The notes: generated from the sequence alone by a model not told the origin. DNA of 7,773 bases from an uncultured Neisseria sp. (GCA_947097615.1 CAMURX010000074.1:1-7773); one strand, 5' to 3'. Shown: positions 1 to 6,155, counted from the first letter of the stretch. Made by a program: numbers and translations.

Positions 1-54
1 GGCGTGGATTTTTACCAAAAATACCGCCGCAAGGCTGATTGTCAACACGCCCTA
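1..54. mobile_element. Possible right end of an IS5-family (IS427-like) insertion sequence, partial
   Basis: The minus strand from about 52 leftwards reads GGGCGTGTTGACAATCAG, which looks like the terminal inverted repeat of IS5-family elements of the IS427 type, and it abuts a CTAG (52-55), the kind of target that group uses. In the plus frame starting at base 2 a short open stretch ends in residues IVNTP followed by a TAG at 53-55. This would fit a transposase whose last codons run into the terminal repeat. The frame starting at base 1 is also open, to a TAG at 64-66. Only one end is visible and I am matching the repeat from memory, so this is tentative. It could equally be the tail of an ordinary gene. 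Confidence 0.3.
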
Positions 55-61
55 GAGAAGA

Positions 62-137
62 TATAGTGATTAAAAATAAATAGATACAAGGCAGCAAGGT
101 GCGGCAATGCCGCAGATTGTCGTGTCGCTCCACTATA
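62..137. repeat. Correia-like miniature inverted-repeat element (76 bp)
   Basis: The element is bounded by perfect 7-bp inverted termini, TATAGTG at 62-68 and CACTATA at 131-137, the typical ends of neisserial Correia repeats (CREE, also called NEMIS). Inside the left end, an AT-rich stretch is followed by ACAAGGC and GCCGCAGA blocks, in the same order as in the canonical element. At 76 bp it is shorter than the usual forms of about 105 or 155 bp, so it is an internally deleted or diverged relative. Compared with the canonical left end (TATAGTGGATTAA), one G is missing after TATAGTG. Correia elements insert at TA and can carry promoters in their termini or RNase III sites. Whether this copy does is unknown. 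It lies directly beside the possible IS end at 1-54. Confidence 0.7.
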
Positions 138-140
138 AAC

Positions 141-152
141 AGGCCGTCTGCC
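141..152 (+). repeat. Degenerate DNA uptake sequence
   Basis: AGGCCGTCTGCC matches the AG-DUS at 10 of 12 positions. The last two bases, part of the GCCGTCTGAA core, differ, so uptake activity is probably reduced. It lies just right of the Correia-like element. Confidence 0.45.
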
Positions 153-185
153 ATCGGAAAGCCGTCAACAATAAACACAATAATG

Positions 186-197
186 AGGCCGTCTGAA
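186..197 (+). repeat. DNA uptake sequence (AG-DUS), downstream of the secreted-protein gene
   Basis: This is an exact AGGCCGTCTGAA. A decayed opposite arm (TTTCAG then CTGCCTT, 233-245) follows about 35 bases later, just past the stop of the minus-strand gene at 258. The two may be the remains of an inverted DUS pair that once served as that gene's terminator. As it stands the pairing is poor and I do not call a terminator here. Confidence 0.8.
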
Positions 198-257
198 AGC
201 GAAGCTTCAAAGAAGTGAAAACGGACAACGGGTTTCAGCTGCCTTGGCCGTGCGGTC

Positions 258-914
258 TTATTCGGTGCAGGCTTGGGTAGTTGCTTCATAGCGTTTCTGT
301 TCGCGGGGAAAGTGTTCGCCTGCGTAGAAAGAGGGATGGGCTCCGGGCGTGAAGCGGTACGCAATCTCGGCAAGGGTGCGGCGGCAGGCGGCTTTATCGC
401 CGGTGTGCAGGTAGCTGTCGGCCAGATCATTGTAGATTTTGATTCGGGATGCGTCGGTGGCAAAACGATCGCATTGTTCGATGTATTGTTTTTTGATTTC
501 CAGGGCTTCGGGGTAGCGTTGGGCGCGGTAGGCAGCCTGAAAGCGCTGTTCGGCGGCTTTGCTGCCTTGCGGGGTGCACAGGGCGGGGACGGCGGTGTAT
601 CTGCCTTTGAAACTGCCGCCCGCGTCGCAGTAGCGGCTGCATTCGCCTTCGGGGGTGACGGTGAGTTTGTCTTGTTTTCGGCCGTCGAATGCAAAACGGA
701 CGACGCAGCCTTGGCCGTCGCGCCAAGCGCCGTTTTTGATGCGGCCTTCGAGCTTGCATTGGCTGCGGTAGAGGTTGATGGATTGCAGCTTGAAGCGGCT
801 GCCTTGGATGTCGGCCCTGCCGGTGATGCCGTCGTCGATGTCGATGGTGTACTGTCGGGCAGCGGCGGTAGCGGCAAGGGTGCAGAGAAGAGCGGCGAAG
901 AGGTGTTTTTTCAT
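258..914 (-). CDS. Secreted Cys-rich protein of unknown function with a helical, TPR-like C-terminal half
   Basis: The 218-residue product is not one I recognise. It begins with a clear Sec signal peptide: MKKH, a hydrophobic core LFAALLCTLAATAAA, and probable cleavage after the AAA at about residue 19. There is no lipobox, because the Cys at 11 sits inside the hydrophobic core. The mature part has eight Cys (53, 70, 92, 96, 113, 148, 177, 216), an even number that suits disulfides in the periplasm or outside the cell. Residues about 22-113 look beta-rich, with a Cys-x3-Cys at 92-96. Residues about 122-190 are amphipathic helices with a TPR-like rhythm (FQAAYRAQRYPEALEI, then YNDLADSYLHTGDKAACRRTLAEI). 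It is transcribed alone, with DUS copies on both sides. The signal peptide supports the ATG at 914. A weak purine-rich AAAGAAG lies about 8-14 bases upstream. The gene is real, but its role is unknown. Confidence 0.82.
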   Translation of the reverse strand: MKKHLFAALLCTLAATAAARQYTIDIDDGITGRADIQGSRFKLQSINLYRSQCKLEGRIKNGAWRDGQGCVVRFAFDGRKQDKLTVTPEGECSRYCDAGGSFKGRYTAVPALCTPQGSKAAEQRFQAAYRAQRYPEALEIKKQYIEQCDRFATDASRIKIYNDLADSYLHTGDKAACRRTLAEIAYRFTPGAHPSFYAGEHFPREQKRYEATTQACTE

Positions 915-947
915 GTCGGGGCTTCTTTCTGTTTTCGTGAAACGGAT

Positions 948-974
948 TTCAAACGGCCTTTGAGGCCGTCTGAA
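948..974. repeat. Inverted DUS pair upstream of the secreted-protein gene
   Basis: TTCAAACGGCCT (948-959, one mismatch to DUS) faces an exact AGGCCGTCTGAA (963-974) across a 3-base spacer. The pair starts 34 bp upstream of the ATG at 914, so it is on the promoter side of the gene rather than after it. It may overlap that gene's promoter. I could not identify a convincing -10/-35 pair there. Confidence 0.75.
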
Positions 975-1035
975 ACTCTGTATCGACTGTTGATAATCCG
1001 CCTTGCAGCGATGCTTACGGTTTGCTTAAAACGGA

Positions 1036-1076
1036 AGGCCGTCTGAAAGCGCGGTGGTAGTGCTTTCAGACGGCCT
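1036..1076 (-). terminator. DUS hairpin terminator of the ratA-rnfH-pth operon
   Basis: A perfect 15-bp stem (1036-1050 with 1062-1076) with an 11-base loop is built from two inverted exact AG-DUS copies, each extended by AGC/GCT. It begins 5 bases after the pth stop codon. On the minus strand the stem is followed by TCCGTTTT, a weak U-run. Position and stem strength support a terminator that doubles as an uptake signal. Confidence 0.75.
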
Positions 1077-1081
1077 CTGTG

Positions 1082-1654
1082 TCATTTGCCGTGCAGGAAG
1101 CGGGGGACGGCTTCCCAGTCAGCAGCCATGATGAGGGGGACGGCTTCGAGGGATTTGGCGATGGCGCGGTCGATGAGTTCGCGCTCGGCGGCGGAGGGTT
1201 TGTTGAGGACGTAGCCGACGACGAGGTTGCGGTCGCCGGGGTGGCCGATGCCCAGGCGCAGGCGGTAAAAATTGGGCGTGCCGAGTTTGGCCTGGATGTC
1301 TTTGAGGCCGTTGTGGCCGCCGTTGCCGCCGCCGAGTTTGAAGCGGATGCTGCCGCAGGGGATGTCGAGTTCGTCGTGGACGGCAAGGATTTCTTCGGCT
1401 TTGATTTTGTAAAACTGTGCCAGCGCGCCGACGGCTTTGCCGGAGAGGTTCATATAGGTGTCGGGCTTGATGAGCCACACTTCGCCTTCGGGGCGGGCGA
1501 CGCGGGCGACGTGGCCGGAGAATTTTTTTTCATGCTTCCACACGGCTTTCCACTGCCACGCGAGTTCGTCGAGAAACCAGAAGCCGGCGTTGTGGCGGGT
1601 GTGTTCGTATTCGCTGCCGGGGTTGCCGAGGCCGGCGATGAGTTTGATGGTCAT
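1082..1654 (-). CDS. pth: Peptidyl-tRNA hydrolase
   Basis: This cytoplasmic enzyme cleaves the ester bond of peptidyl-tRNAs that drop off ribosomes, recycling tRNA; it is normally essential in bacteria. The product is 190 residues, the usual length. The N-terminal GLGNPGxxYxxTRHNxG signature is intact (residues 8-24). The key residues correspond to those of E. coli Pth: Asn11, His21 (catalytic), Met68-Asn69 in TYMNLSG, Asp94 in VHDELD, and Asn115 in the [11 protein letters not shown] loop (108-118). The ATG at 1654 overlaps the rnfH stop codon by 4 bases (ATGA). The sequence upstream is A-rich without a clear Shine-Dalgarno, so translation is probably coupled to rnfH. It is the last gene of the ratA-rnfH-pth unit. 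Confidence 0.97.
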   Translation of the reverse strand: MTIKLIAGLGNPGSEYEHTRHNAGFWFLDELAWQWKAVWKHEKKFSGHVARVARPEGEVWLIKPDTYMNLSGKAVGALAQFYKIKAEEILAVHDELDIPCGSIRFKLGGGNGGHNGLKDIQAKLGTPNFYRLRLGIGHPGDRNLVVGYVLNKPSAAERELIDRAIAKSLEAVPLIMAADWEAVPRFLHGK

Positions 1655-1953
1655 GGTTTTTTCGCTTTTTTGTCGGCCGCGCTTTCGGCCGCGCGGCGGC
1701 GGCGGGCGGTTTTGGGGTCGATAAGGAGGGGGCGGTAGAGTTCGACGCGGTCGCCGTTTTGCAGGATGGTGTCGTCTTTGACCTGCCTGCCGAAGATGCC
1801 GAGGGGGGCTGCGGGGTCGGCATGGGGAAAGGCGGCGGCAAGGCCGCTGTTTAAGACGGCCTGCCGTGCGGTGGTGCCCTCGGGCACGGCGAGGCGTTGC
1901 AGGAACTGCCTGTCCGCTTCGCCGTAGGCGATTTCTATGGTGATGTCAGCCAT
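1651..1953 (-). CDS. rnfH: RnfH family protein (UPF0125, beta-grasp fold)
   Basis: The 100-residue product is a small ubiquitin-like beta-grasp protein. It carries the family hallmark [14 protein letters not shown] (about residues 51-64), then [24 protein letters not shown] and a Lys/Arg/Ala-rich tail. Despite the name, its link to the Rnf electron-transport complex is not established. The frame is open upstream to 2103, but that stretch is out of frame with the real ratA and low in sense. The ATG at 1953 gives the typical [11 protein letters not shown] start and an 8-base overlap (ATGGCTGA) with ratA. It ends in a 4-base overlap with pth. A near-DUS (TTAAGACGGCCT, 1851-1862, 11 of 12) lies inside the coding region. 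Confidence 0.92.
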   Translation of the reverse strand: MADITIEIAYGEADRQFLQRLAVPEGTTARQAVLNSGLAAAFPHADPAAPLGIFGRQVKDDTILQNGDRVELYRPLLIDPKTARRRRAAESAADKKAKKP

Positions 1954-2377
1954 GGCGTCTGCCCGCTTCGGCAACAAAGGCTTCGACGAGTTTGCCCGCG
2001 AGGTGGCCGAACACGGGGCTGATGAGGGCGGCGAGCAGGGGGTTGGCAAAGTCGTATTCGAGCTTGAAGGCGATGCGGCAGCAGTCGCCGCCCAAATCTT
2101 CAAACTGCCACGAGCCGCGCAGGGTTTTGAAGGGGCCGTCGAGCAGATCCATGCGGATTTCGCGGCCGGGGATGTTGCGGTTACGGGTGGCGAAAGACTG
2201 TTTCACGCCTTTGTAGTCCATGTGCAGGCGAGCTTCGAGTTGGTTTTCCGTGCGCGAGAGGATTTCGGTTTTGCCGTACCAGGGCAGGAACTGCGGGTAG
2301 TCTTCGACTTTGTCGACCAGGTCGAACATCTGCTGCGCGCTGTGGGGGACGAGGACGTTTTTTTCTACGGTTTTCAT
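1946..2377 (-). CDS. ratA: RatA/Coq10-like SRPBCC (START-fold) protein
   Basis: The 143-residue product belongs to the START-like lipid-binding superfamily. The N-terminal LVPHSAQQMFDLVDKVEDYPQFLPW (about residues 9-33) is the family signature, and the C-terminal half ends with a helix (PLLAALISPVFGHLAGKLVEAF). E. coli RatA was described as a toxin that blocks joining of ribosomal subunits. Other members bind ubiquinone and help respiration (Coq10). The sequence does not decide between these roles, and the toxin label should be treated with caution. It is first in an operon with rnfH, the classical ratA-rnfH pairing, here extended by pth. The ATG at 2377 has no obvious Shine-Dalgarno and lies about 20 bases from the predicted transcription start. 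Confidence 0.92.
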   Translation of the reverse strand: MKTVEKNVLVPHSAQQMFDLVDKVEDYPQFLPWYGKTEILSRTENQLEARLHMDYKGVKQSFATRNRNIPGREIRMDLLDGPFKTLRGSWQFEDLGGDCCRIAFKLEYDFANPLLAALISPVFGHLAGKLVEAFVAEAGRRHG

Positions 2378-2394
2378 GCGGTGCGGCCGGGCGG

Positions 2395-2412
2395 AAAAGG
2401 CGGGATTATAGC
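2395..2412 (-). promoter_or_regulatory. Predicted promoter of ratA-rnfH-pth (-10 and discriminator)
   Basis: A perfect TATAAT lies on the minus strand at 2405-2410, followed by CCCGCC and a T-run. No good -35 is found at 16-18 bp. The -10 ends 27 bases before the ATG, giving a leader of about 20 bases without a Shine-Dalgarno. The 18-mer matches the ttcA promoter block (6199-6216) at 16 of 18 positions. Confidence 0.6.
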
Positions 2413-2465
2413 GGGAATGAAAATGTCGGGCGCGGTATTGCGCTTTGGCGGTACGGTGCGCCCGA

Positions 2466-2508
2466 AAGGCCGTCTGAAAGTGGCGGACGGCGGGTTTCAG
2501 ACGGCCTT
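2466..2508 (-). terminator. DUS hairpin after the DUF2788 gene
   Basis: A 14-bp perfect stem (2466-2479 with 2495-2508) with a 15-base loop is formed by two inverted exact AG-DUS. On the minus strand the final A of the DUF2788 stop codon TAA is also the first base of the DUS. No U-run follows the stem, so intrinsic termination may be weak. It also separates this gene from the ratA promoter. Confidence 0.65.
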
Positions 2509-2710
2509 ATTTCTTCATCAGGAAGCCGATCAGCAGTTCTTTGAACAGGAAGCCGAAGACGCCGAGACCGAGGACGAAGAAGAGGATGAACATGCCGAAT
2601 TTGCCGGCATTGGATTTTTTGCCGAGGTCGTAAACGATAAAGCCGAGGAAGATAACGAGGACGGTGAGGCAGATACGCATTGCCCAGGCAGTGAATTCCG
2701 CTTCGCTCAT
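2507..2710 (-). CDS. Small inner-membrane protein, DUF2788 family
   Basis: The 67-residue product has two strongly hydrophobic segments (about residues 10-30 and 40-62), separated by a basic loop DLGKKSNAGK, and ends in LMKK. This predicts a two-pass inner-membrane protein. The sequence MSEAEFTAWAMRICLTV and the overall length resemble DUF2788 proteins, whose function is unknown. A good Shine-Dalgarno AAGGA (2720-2724 on the minus strand) sits 9 bases before the ATG, which supports this short gene as real. It is monocistronic and bracketed by two DUS hairpins. Confidence 0.85.
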   Translation of the reverse strand: MSEAEFTAWAMRICLTVLVIFLGFIVYDLGKKSNAGKFGMFILFFVLGLGVFGFLFKELLIGFLMKK

Positions 2711-2719
2711 GGTGTTTTT

Positions 2720-2724
2720 TCCTT
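2720..2724 (-). promoter_or_regulatory. Ribosome binding site of the DUF2788 gene
   Basis: AAGGA on the minus strand, 9 bases before the ATG at 2710. It is among the clearer Shine-Dalgarno sites here and supports the start of a very short gene. Confidence 0.65.
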
Positions 2725-2753
2725 GTTTGATGTGTGTTGTAGGGGATTTTGTT

Positions 2754-2790
2754 TTTCAGACGGCCTTTTGCTGTTTGAGGCCGTCTGAAA
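2754..2790 (-). terminator. DUS hairpin after metZ
   Basis: A 13-bp perfect stem (2754-2766 with 2778-2790) with an 11-base loop comprises two inverted exact AG-DUS. It starts 7 bases after the metZ stop codon. On the minus strand the stem is followed by an A-rich rather than U-rich stretch, so termination, if it occurs, would rely on the stem or on another factor. It also lies just upstream of the DUF2788 gene, in its likely promoter region. Confidence 0.6.
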
Positions 2791-2797
2791 CGGCGGT

Positions 2798-3970
2798 TTA
2801 GCGGTTCATCGCCTGTTCGAGGTCGGCAATCAGGTCGTCGGCGTCTTCAAGGCCGACGGAGAGGCGCAGCAGGCCGTCGGTGATGCCCGCTTCCAGTTTG
2901 GCTTCGGGGCTCATGCGGCCGTGGGTGGTTGTCCACGGGTGGGTGATGGTGGAGCGCACGTCGCCGAGGTTGGCGGTTTTGGAGAAGATTTTGACCGCGT
3001 CAAGCAGCTTCCATGCGGCTTCCTGCCCGCCCTTCACTTCAAACGCCAGCACGATGCCGCCCGCCTGCTGCTGTTTTTTCACCAAATCCGCCTGCGGGTG
3101 GTCGGGGAGGCCGGAGTGGTAGACGTGTTTGACTTGCGGCTGGTCGCGCAGCCAGGCGGCGATTCGGTCGGCGTTGGCGCATTGTTTTTCGATGCGCAGC
3201 GGCAGGGTTTCCACGCCGCTGAGCAGCACCCAGGCATGGAAGGGCGACATGGACATGCCGCAGGCGTTCATATACATCTGCACCTGCTGCATGAGTTCTT
3301 TGCGGCCGACGATGACGCCGCCCTGCACGCGGCCGTGGCCGTCGATGGCTTTGGTGGCTGAGTGCACCGACAAGTCCGCGCCGAATTTCAGCGGCTGCTG
3401 CAAAACGGGGGTGAGGAAGCTGTTGTCCACCACCAAAAGCGCGCCCGCCGTTTTGGCAACAGCGGCGAGTTTTTCCAAATCGGCCACTTCGTTGAGCGGG
3501 TTGGACGGGGTTTCCAGAAAGAGCATTTTGGTATTGGGGCGCATGGCGGCCTGCCACTCTGCGGGGTCGGTTTGCGAAACGTAGCTGATTTCGATACCGA
3601 AGCGGGCGATGTGGTTGTTGAGCAGGCCGACAGTGGTGCCGAACAGGCTGCGGCTGCATATCAGGTGGTCGCCCGCGCTTAAAAAGGTGAGGAGGGCGGC
3701 GTTGATGGCGGCCATGCCGGTGGCGGTGGCGACGGCGGCTTCCCCGCCTTCGAGGATGGCGATGCGGCGGGCGAAGGCGGCGGTGGTGGGATTGGCGGTG
3801 CGGCTGTATGTGTAGCCTTGTTTTTCGCCTTTGAAGAGGGCCGCGCCGTCGGCGGCGCTGTCGAACATAAAGCTGCTGGTGAGGAAAAGCGCCTGGTTGT
3901 GTTCGTTAAACTGGGTTTGTTCTTTCGCGCCGCGGATGGCGAGGGTTTGCGGGTGGAGTGTGTCGTTCAT
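2798..3970 (-). CDS. metZ: O-succinylhomoserine sulfhydrylase
   Basis: This cytoplasmic PLP enzyme of methionine biosynthesis makes homocysteine from O-succinylhomoserine and sulfide, bypassing the MetB/MetC transsulfuration route. The 390-residue product has the Cys/Met-metabolism PLP fold: YSRTANPT phosphate-binding region (55-62), GMAAIN (85-90), FLETPSNP (151-158), Asp182 in VVDNSF (ring nitrogen) and the Schiff-base lysine Lys207 in SVHSATKAIDGHG. The N-terminal LAIRGA and the overall sequence resemble MetZ more than MetB or MetC, although the family is hard to split by eye; a MetB-like or gamma-lyase activity cannot be excluded. It is transcribed alone. The ATG at 3970 has only a weak GGA upstream and a good promoter candidate 35 bases away. 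Confidence 0.9.
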   Translation of the reverse strand: MNDTLHPQTLAIRGAKEQTQFNEHNQALFLTSSFMFDSAADGAALFKGEKQGYTYSRTANPTTAAFARRIAILEGGEAAVATATGMAAINAALLTFLSAGDHLICSRSLFGTTVGLLNNHIARFGIEISYVSQTDPAEWQAAMRPNTKMLFLETPSNPLNEVADLEKLAAVAKTAGALLVVDNSFLTPVLQQPLKFGADLSVHSATKAIDGHGRVQGGVIVGRKELMQQVQMYMNACGMSMSPFHAWVLLSGVETLPLRIEKQCANADRIAAWLRDQPQVKHVYHSGLPDHPQADLVKKQQQAGGIVLAFEVKGGQEAAWKLLDAVKIFSKTANLGDVRSTITHPWTTTHGRMSPEAKLEAGITDGLLRLSVGLEDADDLIADLEQAMNR

Positions 3971-3995
3971 GTGAAAATCCGTTTGTGAAATCGGG

Positions 3996-4034
3996 TAAAG
4001 GCGGCATTCTGCGCCTGTTTGCGGGTGCTTTCAA
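3996..4034 (-). promoter_or_regulatory. Predicted metZ promoter
   Basis: On the minus strand TTGAAA (4029-4034, 5 of 6 to TTGACA) is separated by 17 bp from CAGAAT (4006-4011, 4 of 6 to TATAAT). The -10 is followed by GCCGCCTTTA (to 3996), the same discriminator and T-run seen at the lolC promoter. The leader would be about 28 bases. Confidence 0.55.
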
Positions 4035-4049
4035 GGCGGGGGCGGTTGG

Positions 4050-4103
4050 AGGCCGTCTGAAAAACGGGTTTCAATGAGGTTAAAAACGGCTTTCAGACGG
4101 CCT
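4050..4103. repeat. Widely spaced inverted DUS pair between lolD and metZ
   Basis: Exact AGGCCGTCTGAA (4050-4061) and its complement TTCAGACGGCCT (4092-4103) form 13-bp arms around a 28-base spacer. The pair is upstream of the metZ promoter and is the second DUS hairpin downstream of lolD. With this spacer it is a weaker hairpin than the others; it could be a back-up terminator for lolCD. Confidence 0.7.
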
Positions 4104-4126
4104 TTTGCTTGGGCGGCGGAAACCGC

Positions 4127-4148
4127 GTGCGTGGCTTGCGCCATACAC
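4127..4148. repeat. Short imperfect palindrome in the lolD-metZ gap
   Basis: GTGCGTGGC (4127-4135) pairs with GCCATACAC (4140-4148) across a 4-base loop, with one mismatch and one G-T pair. The flanking ACCGCG and CCCTACCT resemble, from memory, a dispersed repeat in commensal Neisseria genomes. I cannot confirm the copy number from one window. Confidence 0.35.
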
Positions 4149-4164
4149 CCTACCTTAGGATTAG

Positions 4165-4196
4165 AGGCCGTCTGAAAAGCGGGTTTCAGACGGCCT
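4165..4196 (-). terminator. DUS hairpin terminator of lolCD
   Basis: A 13-bp perfect stem (4165-4177 with 4184-4196) with a 6-base loop is made of two inverted exact AG-DUS. The first base of the minus-strand DUS is the last A of the lolD stop codon TAA, the same arrangement as at the DUF2788 gene. No strong U-run follows. Confidence 0.7.
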
Positions 4197-4873
4197 TATC
4201 CTTCCAGCCGGCCGTCGGTCATGGTGAGCACGCGCTCGAAGCGGGCGGCGAGTTGGTCGTCGTGGGTGACGACGACGAGGGCGGTGTCCAGTTCGGCTTT
4301 CAAATCCAGCATCATGTCGAGGACGTTTTGCGCGTTTTTGCGGTCGAGGTTGCCGGTGGGCTCGTCGGCCAAAAGGCAGGCGGGTTCTGTGACGAGGGCG
4401 CGGGCGATGGCGGCGCGCTGGCGTTCGCCGCCGGAAAGTTCGCCGGGGCGGTGCTGCACGCGCTCTTTGAGACCGGCTTTTTCCAGCATGGCGAGGGCGC
4501 GGCTGCGTGCTTCGTCTTTGGGTGTTTTACCGATTAAAAGCGGCATCATCACGTTTTCCAACGCGGAGAATTCGGGCAAAAGGTGGTGGAACTGGTAGAC
4601 AAAGCCGAGGCGGCGGTTGCGCAGGGCGCTCAAATCTTTCTGGCTCATTTGCGAGAGGTCGCTGCCCATCAGGCTGACGCGGCCGGAGGTGGGTTTGTCG
4701 AGGCCGCCCAGAATGTGCAGCAGGGTGGATTTGCCGCTGCCCGACGAGCCGATGATGCTGATGCTTTGCCCTTTTTCCACCTGCAAATCGAGATTGTCGA
4801 GCACCTGCACGTCCAAAACGCCGTCGTTGTAGCTTTTGCAGACGGCCTCACAGGCCAATACGGGATTATTCAT
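4196..4873 (-). CDS. lolD: Lipoprotein-releasing ABC transporter ATPase LolD
   Basis: This is the cytoplasmic ATPase that powers release of outer-membrane lipoproteins from the inner membrane to the periplasmic carrier LolA. The 225-residue product has all ABC motifs: Walker [10 protein letters not shown] (42-50), Q-loop around [10 protein letters not shown] (93-102), signature [15 protein letters not shown] (146-160), Walker [10 protein letters not shown] with Glu171, D-loop NLD, and switch His204. [10 protein letters not shown] matches LolD and related MacB-type ATPases, and the partner gene decides for Lol. The ATG at 4873 overlaps the end of lolC by 8 bases and has a strong GGAGG Shine-Dalgarno inside lolC. 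A near-DUS (TGCAGACGGCCT, 4837-4848, 11 of 12) lies in the 5' part. Confidence 0.96.
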   Translation of the reverse strand: MNNPVLACEAVCKSYNDGVLDVQVLDNLDLQVEKGQSISIIGSSGSGKSTLLHILGGLDKPTSGRVSLMGSDLSQMSQKDLSALRNRRLGFVYQFHHLLPEFSALENVMMPLLIGKTPKDEARSRALAMLEKAGLKERVQHRPGELSGGERQRAAIARALVTEPACLLADEPTGNLDRKNAQNVLDMMLDLKAELDTALVVVTHDDQLAARFERVLTMTDGRLEG

Positions 4874-6113
4874 AGCGTAGCGCCTCCGCAGGTTCGGTTT
4901 TGGCCGCCCGCCAGCTCGGATAGAGTGTCACCAGAAGGGACAGGCCGATGGAGATGGAAACGATGGTGGCAACGTCGCTCCACACGATGTGCGAGGGCAG
5001 ATAGTCGAGGAAATACACTTGCGATTCGATGAGTTTGCGTCCCATCAGCCCTTCCGCCCATTTGAGGATGGCGCCGATGTTGGCTGCCAGCAGCAGGCCG
5101 AACACCGTGCCGAAAGCCGTGCCGATCAGCCCCAAGAGCGCGCCCTGCACGAAAAAGATTTTCATGATGCCCGAGGGCGGCAGACCCTGCGTGCGCAGGA
5201 TGGCGATGGCCGACTGCTTTTCGGTCACGGTCATAATCAGGGTGGAAATCAGGTTGATGGAGGCGACGAGGCTGATGAAGAACATAATCACAAACAGCAT
5301 TTTCTTTTCCAGCTCGACGGCGTTGAAATAGGATTGGTTGCTGAACGTCCAATCGCGCACCCAAACCTTGTCCTGTTCGCCCGCGGGCAGCAGGGAGGCG
5401 GCCACGGCGGGGGCGTTCTGCGGATCGGCGAGTTTCAGGCGCAACCCGGCAAAACCCGTGTCGAGGCGGTAAAGCGTCTGCGCGTCATCGATATGGGTGA
5501 GCGCCAGCGCGTTGTCGAGCTCGTAGATGCCGGTTTTCACCGTACCCACCAGATTAAACTGCTTCAAACGCGGCACCATGCCCGCGGGCGTAACGTTGCC
5601 CTCCGGCGTAATCACGGTCACCTTGCCGCCCGTTTCCACGCCCAGCGCTTCGGCCAAACCGCTGCCGAGGATGATGTCGAACTCGCCCGGGCGCAGGCTC
5701 TCGAAGCCGCCCGAGGGCATGTCCCGCCAATAGTCGACCACCTGTTTTTCTTCGGCGGGATCGATGCCGCGTATCTGTACGCCGCGCACTTCGCCGTTGT
5801 TGGCCAACAGCGCCTGATCGGCGATATAGGGCGCCGATCCGACCACGTTTTTATTATCCGCCACCAGCTTGCGCAAATCCTGCCAGCTCCCGCCGCCCGC
5901 GTCGTAAAAACCGATTTCCGCATGGGGCGCGACACTGAAAAGCTGGCTGCGCACGTCTTTCTGAAAGCCGTTCACCACCGAAATCACCGTAATCAGCGCC
6001 ATCACGCCGATGGCGATGCCGACGATTGAAATGATGCCGATAAACGACATAAAACCGCTGCGCTTCTTCGCCCGAAGATAGCGCAGCCCGATCCACGTTT
6101 CCACTGAAAGCAT
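4866..6113 (-). CDS. lolC: Lipoprotein-releasing ABC transporter permease, LolC/LolE family (possibly LolF type)
   Basis: The 415-residue inner-membrane subunit extracts outer-membrane lipoproteins. It has one N-terminal membrane helix (about 23-48), a large periplasmic domain (about 50-270) and three C-terminal helices (about 272-296, 316-349, 376-399), the standard MacB/LolC-E layout. The N-terminal [20 protein letters not shown] and the end [15 protein letters not shown] are typical. The LolA-binding hook probably lies near MVPRLKQF (179-186). Only one permease gene accompanies lolD here. E. coli has separate LolC and LolE, whereas many other proteobacteria are reported to use a single hybrid LolF homodimer, which I infer here unless a second gene exists elsewhere. 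The ATG at 6113 has a TAGGA 4 bases upstream. Confidence 0.92.
   Translation of the reverse strand: MLSVETWIGLRYLRAKKRSGFMSFIGIISIVGIAIGVMALITVISVVNGFQKDVRSQLFSVAPHAEIGFYDAGGGSWQDLRKLVADNKNVVGSAPYIADQALLANNGEVRGVQIRGIDPAEEKQVVDYWRDMPSGGFESLRPGEFDIILGSGLAEALGVETGGKVTVITPEGNVTPAGMVPRLKQFNLVGTVKTGIYELDNALALTHIDDAQTLYRLDTGFAGLRLKLADPQNAPAVAASLLPAGEQDKVWVRDWTFSNQSYFNAVELEKKMLFVIMFFISLVASINLISTLIMTVTEKQSAIAILRTQGLPPSGIMKIFFVQGALLGLIGTAFGTVFGLLLAANIGAILKWAEGLMGRKLIESQVYFLDYLPSHIVWSDVATIVSISIGLSLLVTLYPSWRAAKTEPAEALRYE
4883..4887 (-). promoter_or_regulatory. Ribosome binding site of lolD inside lolC
   Basis: GGAGG on the minus strand, 9 bases before the lolD ATG and within the last codons of lolC. 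It suggests lolD can be loaded independently of, as well as coupled to, lolC. Confidence 0.65.
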
Positions 6114-6133
6114 TGCGTCCTACCGTGAAAAAT

Positions 6134-6151
6134 AAAAGGCGGCATTGTACC
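6134..6151 (-). promoter_or_regulatory. Predicted lolCD promoter (-10 and discriminator)
   Basis: TACAAT (minus strand, 6144-6149, 5 of 6) is followed by GCCGCC and TTTT. The block matches the ratA promoter at 15 of 18 positions. The -35 position falls inside or beside the DUS hairpin at 6156-6187 and has no good match to TTGACA. The -10 ends 30 bases before the lolC ATG. Confidence 0.5.
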
Positions 6152-6155
6152 GTAA

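Noticed and set aside
273..1046. 257-residue open frame on the plus strand opposite the secreted-protein gene
   Set aside because: It is antisense to a gene with a clear signal peptide. Its Ala/Val/Gly/Phe-rich composition is typical of antisense frames in GC-rich DNA, and it reads through DUS repeats.
992..1046. GATAAT followed by CCGCCTT on the plus strand with a tiny frame from 1011
   Set aside because: It resembles the shared promoter block but has no -35 and only an 11-codon frame ending in a DUS. It is probably chance or a remnant.
1079..1738. 219-residue plus-strand frame opposite pth
   Set aside because: It is a shadow of pth and rnfH, which have all their family motifs on the minus strand.
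1954..2103. Longer start for rnfH at 2103
   Set aside because: The extra 50 residues are an out-of-frame shadow of ratA. The ATG at 1953 gives the normal RnfH length and start.
1946..2377. A toxin-antitoxin module made of ratA and rnfH
   Set aside because: The pair looks like one in name, but RnfH is not an established antitoxin and the RatA family includes quinone-binding proteins. The sequence gives no further support.
1937..2788. 283-residue plus-strand frame
   Set aside because: It lies opposite ratA and the DUF2788 gene and crosses two DUS hairpins and a promoter. It has no recognisable domain.
4989..6029. 346-residue plus-strand frame opposite lolC
   Set aside because: His/Gln/Arg-rich antisense shadow of a clear permease gene.
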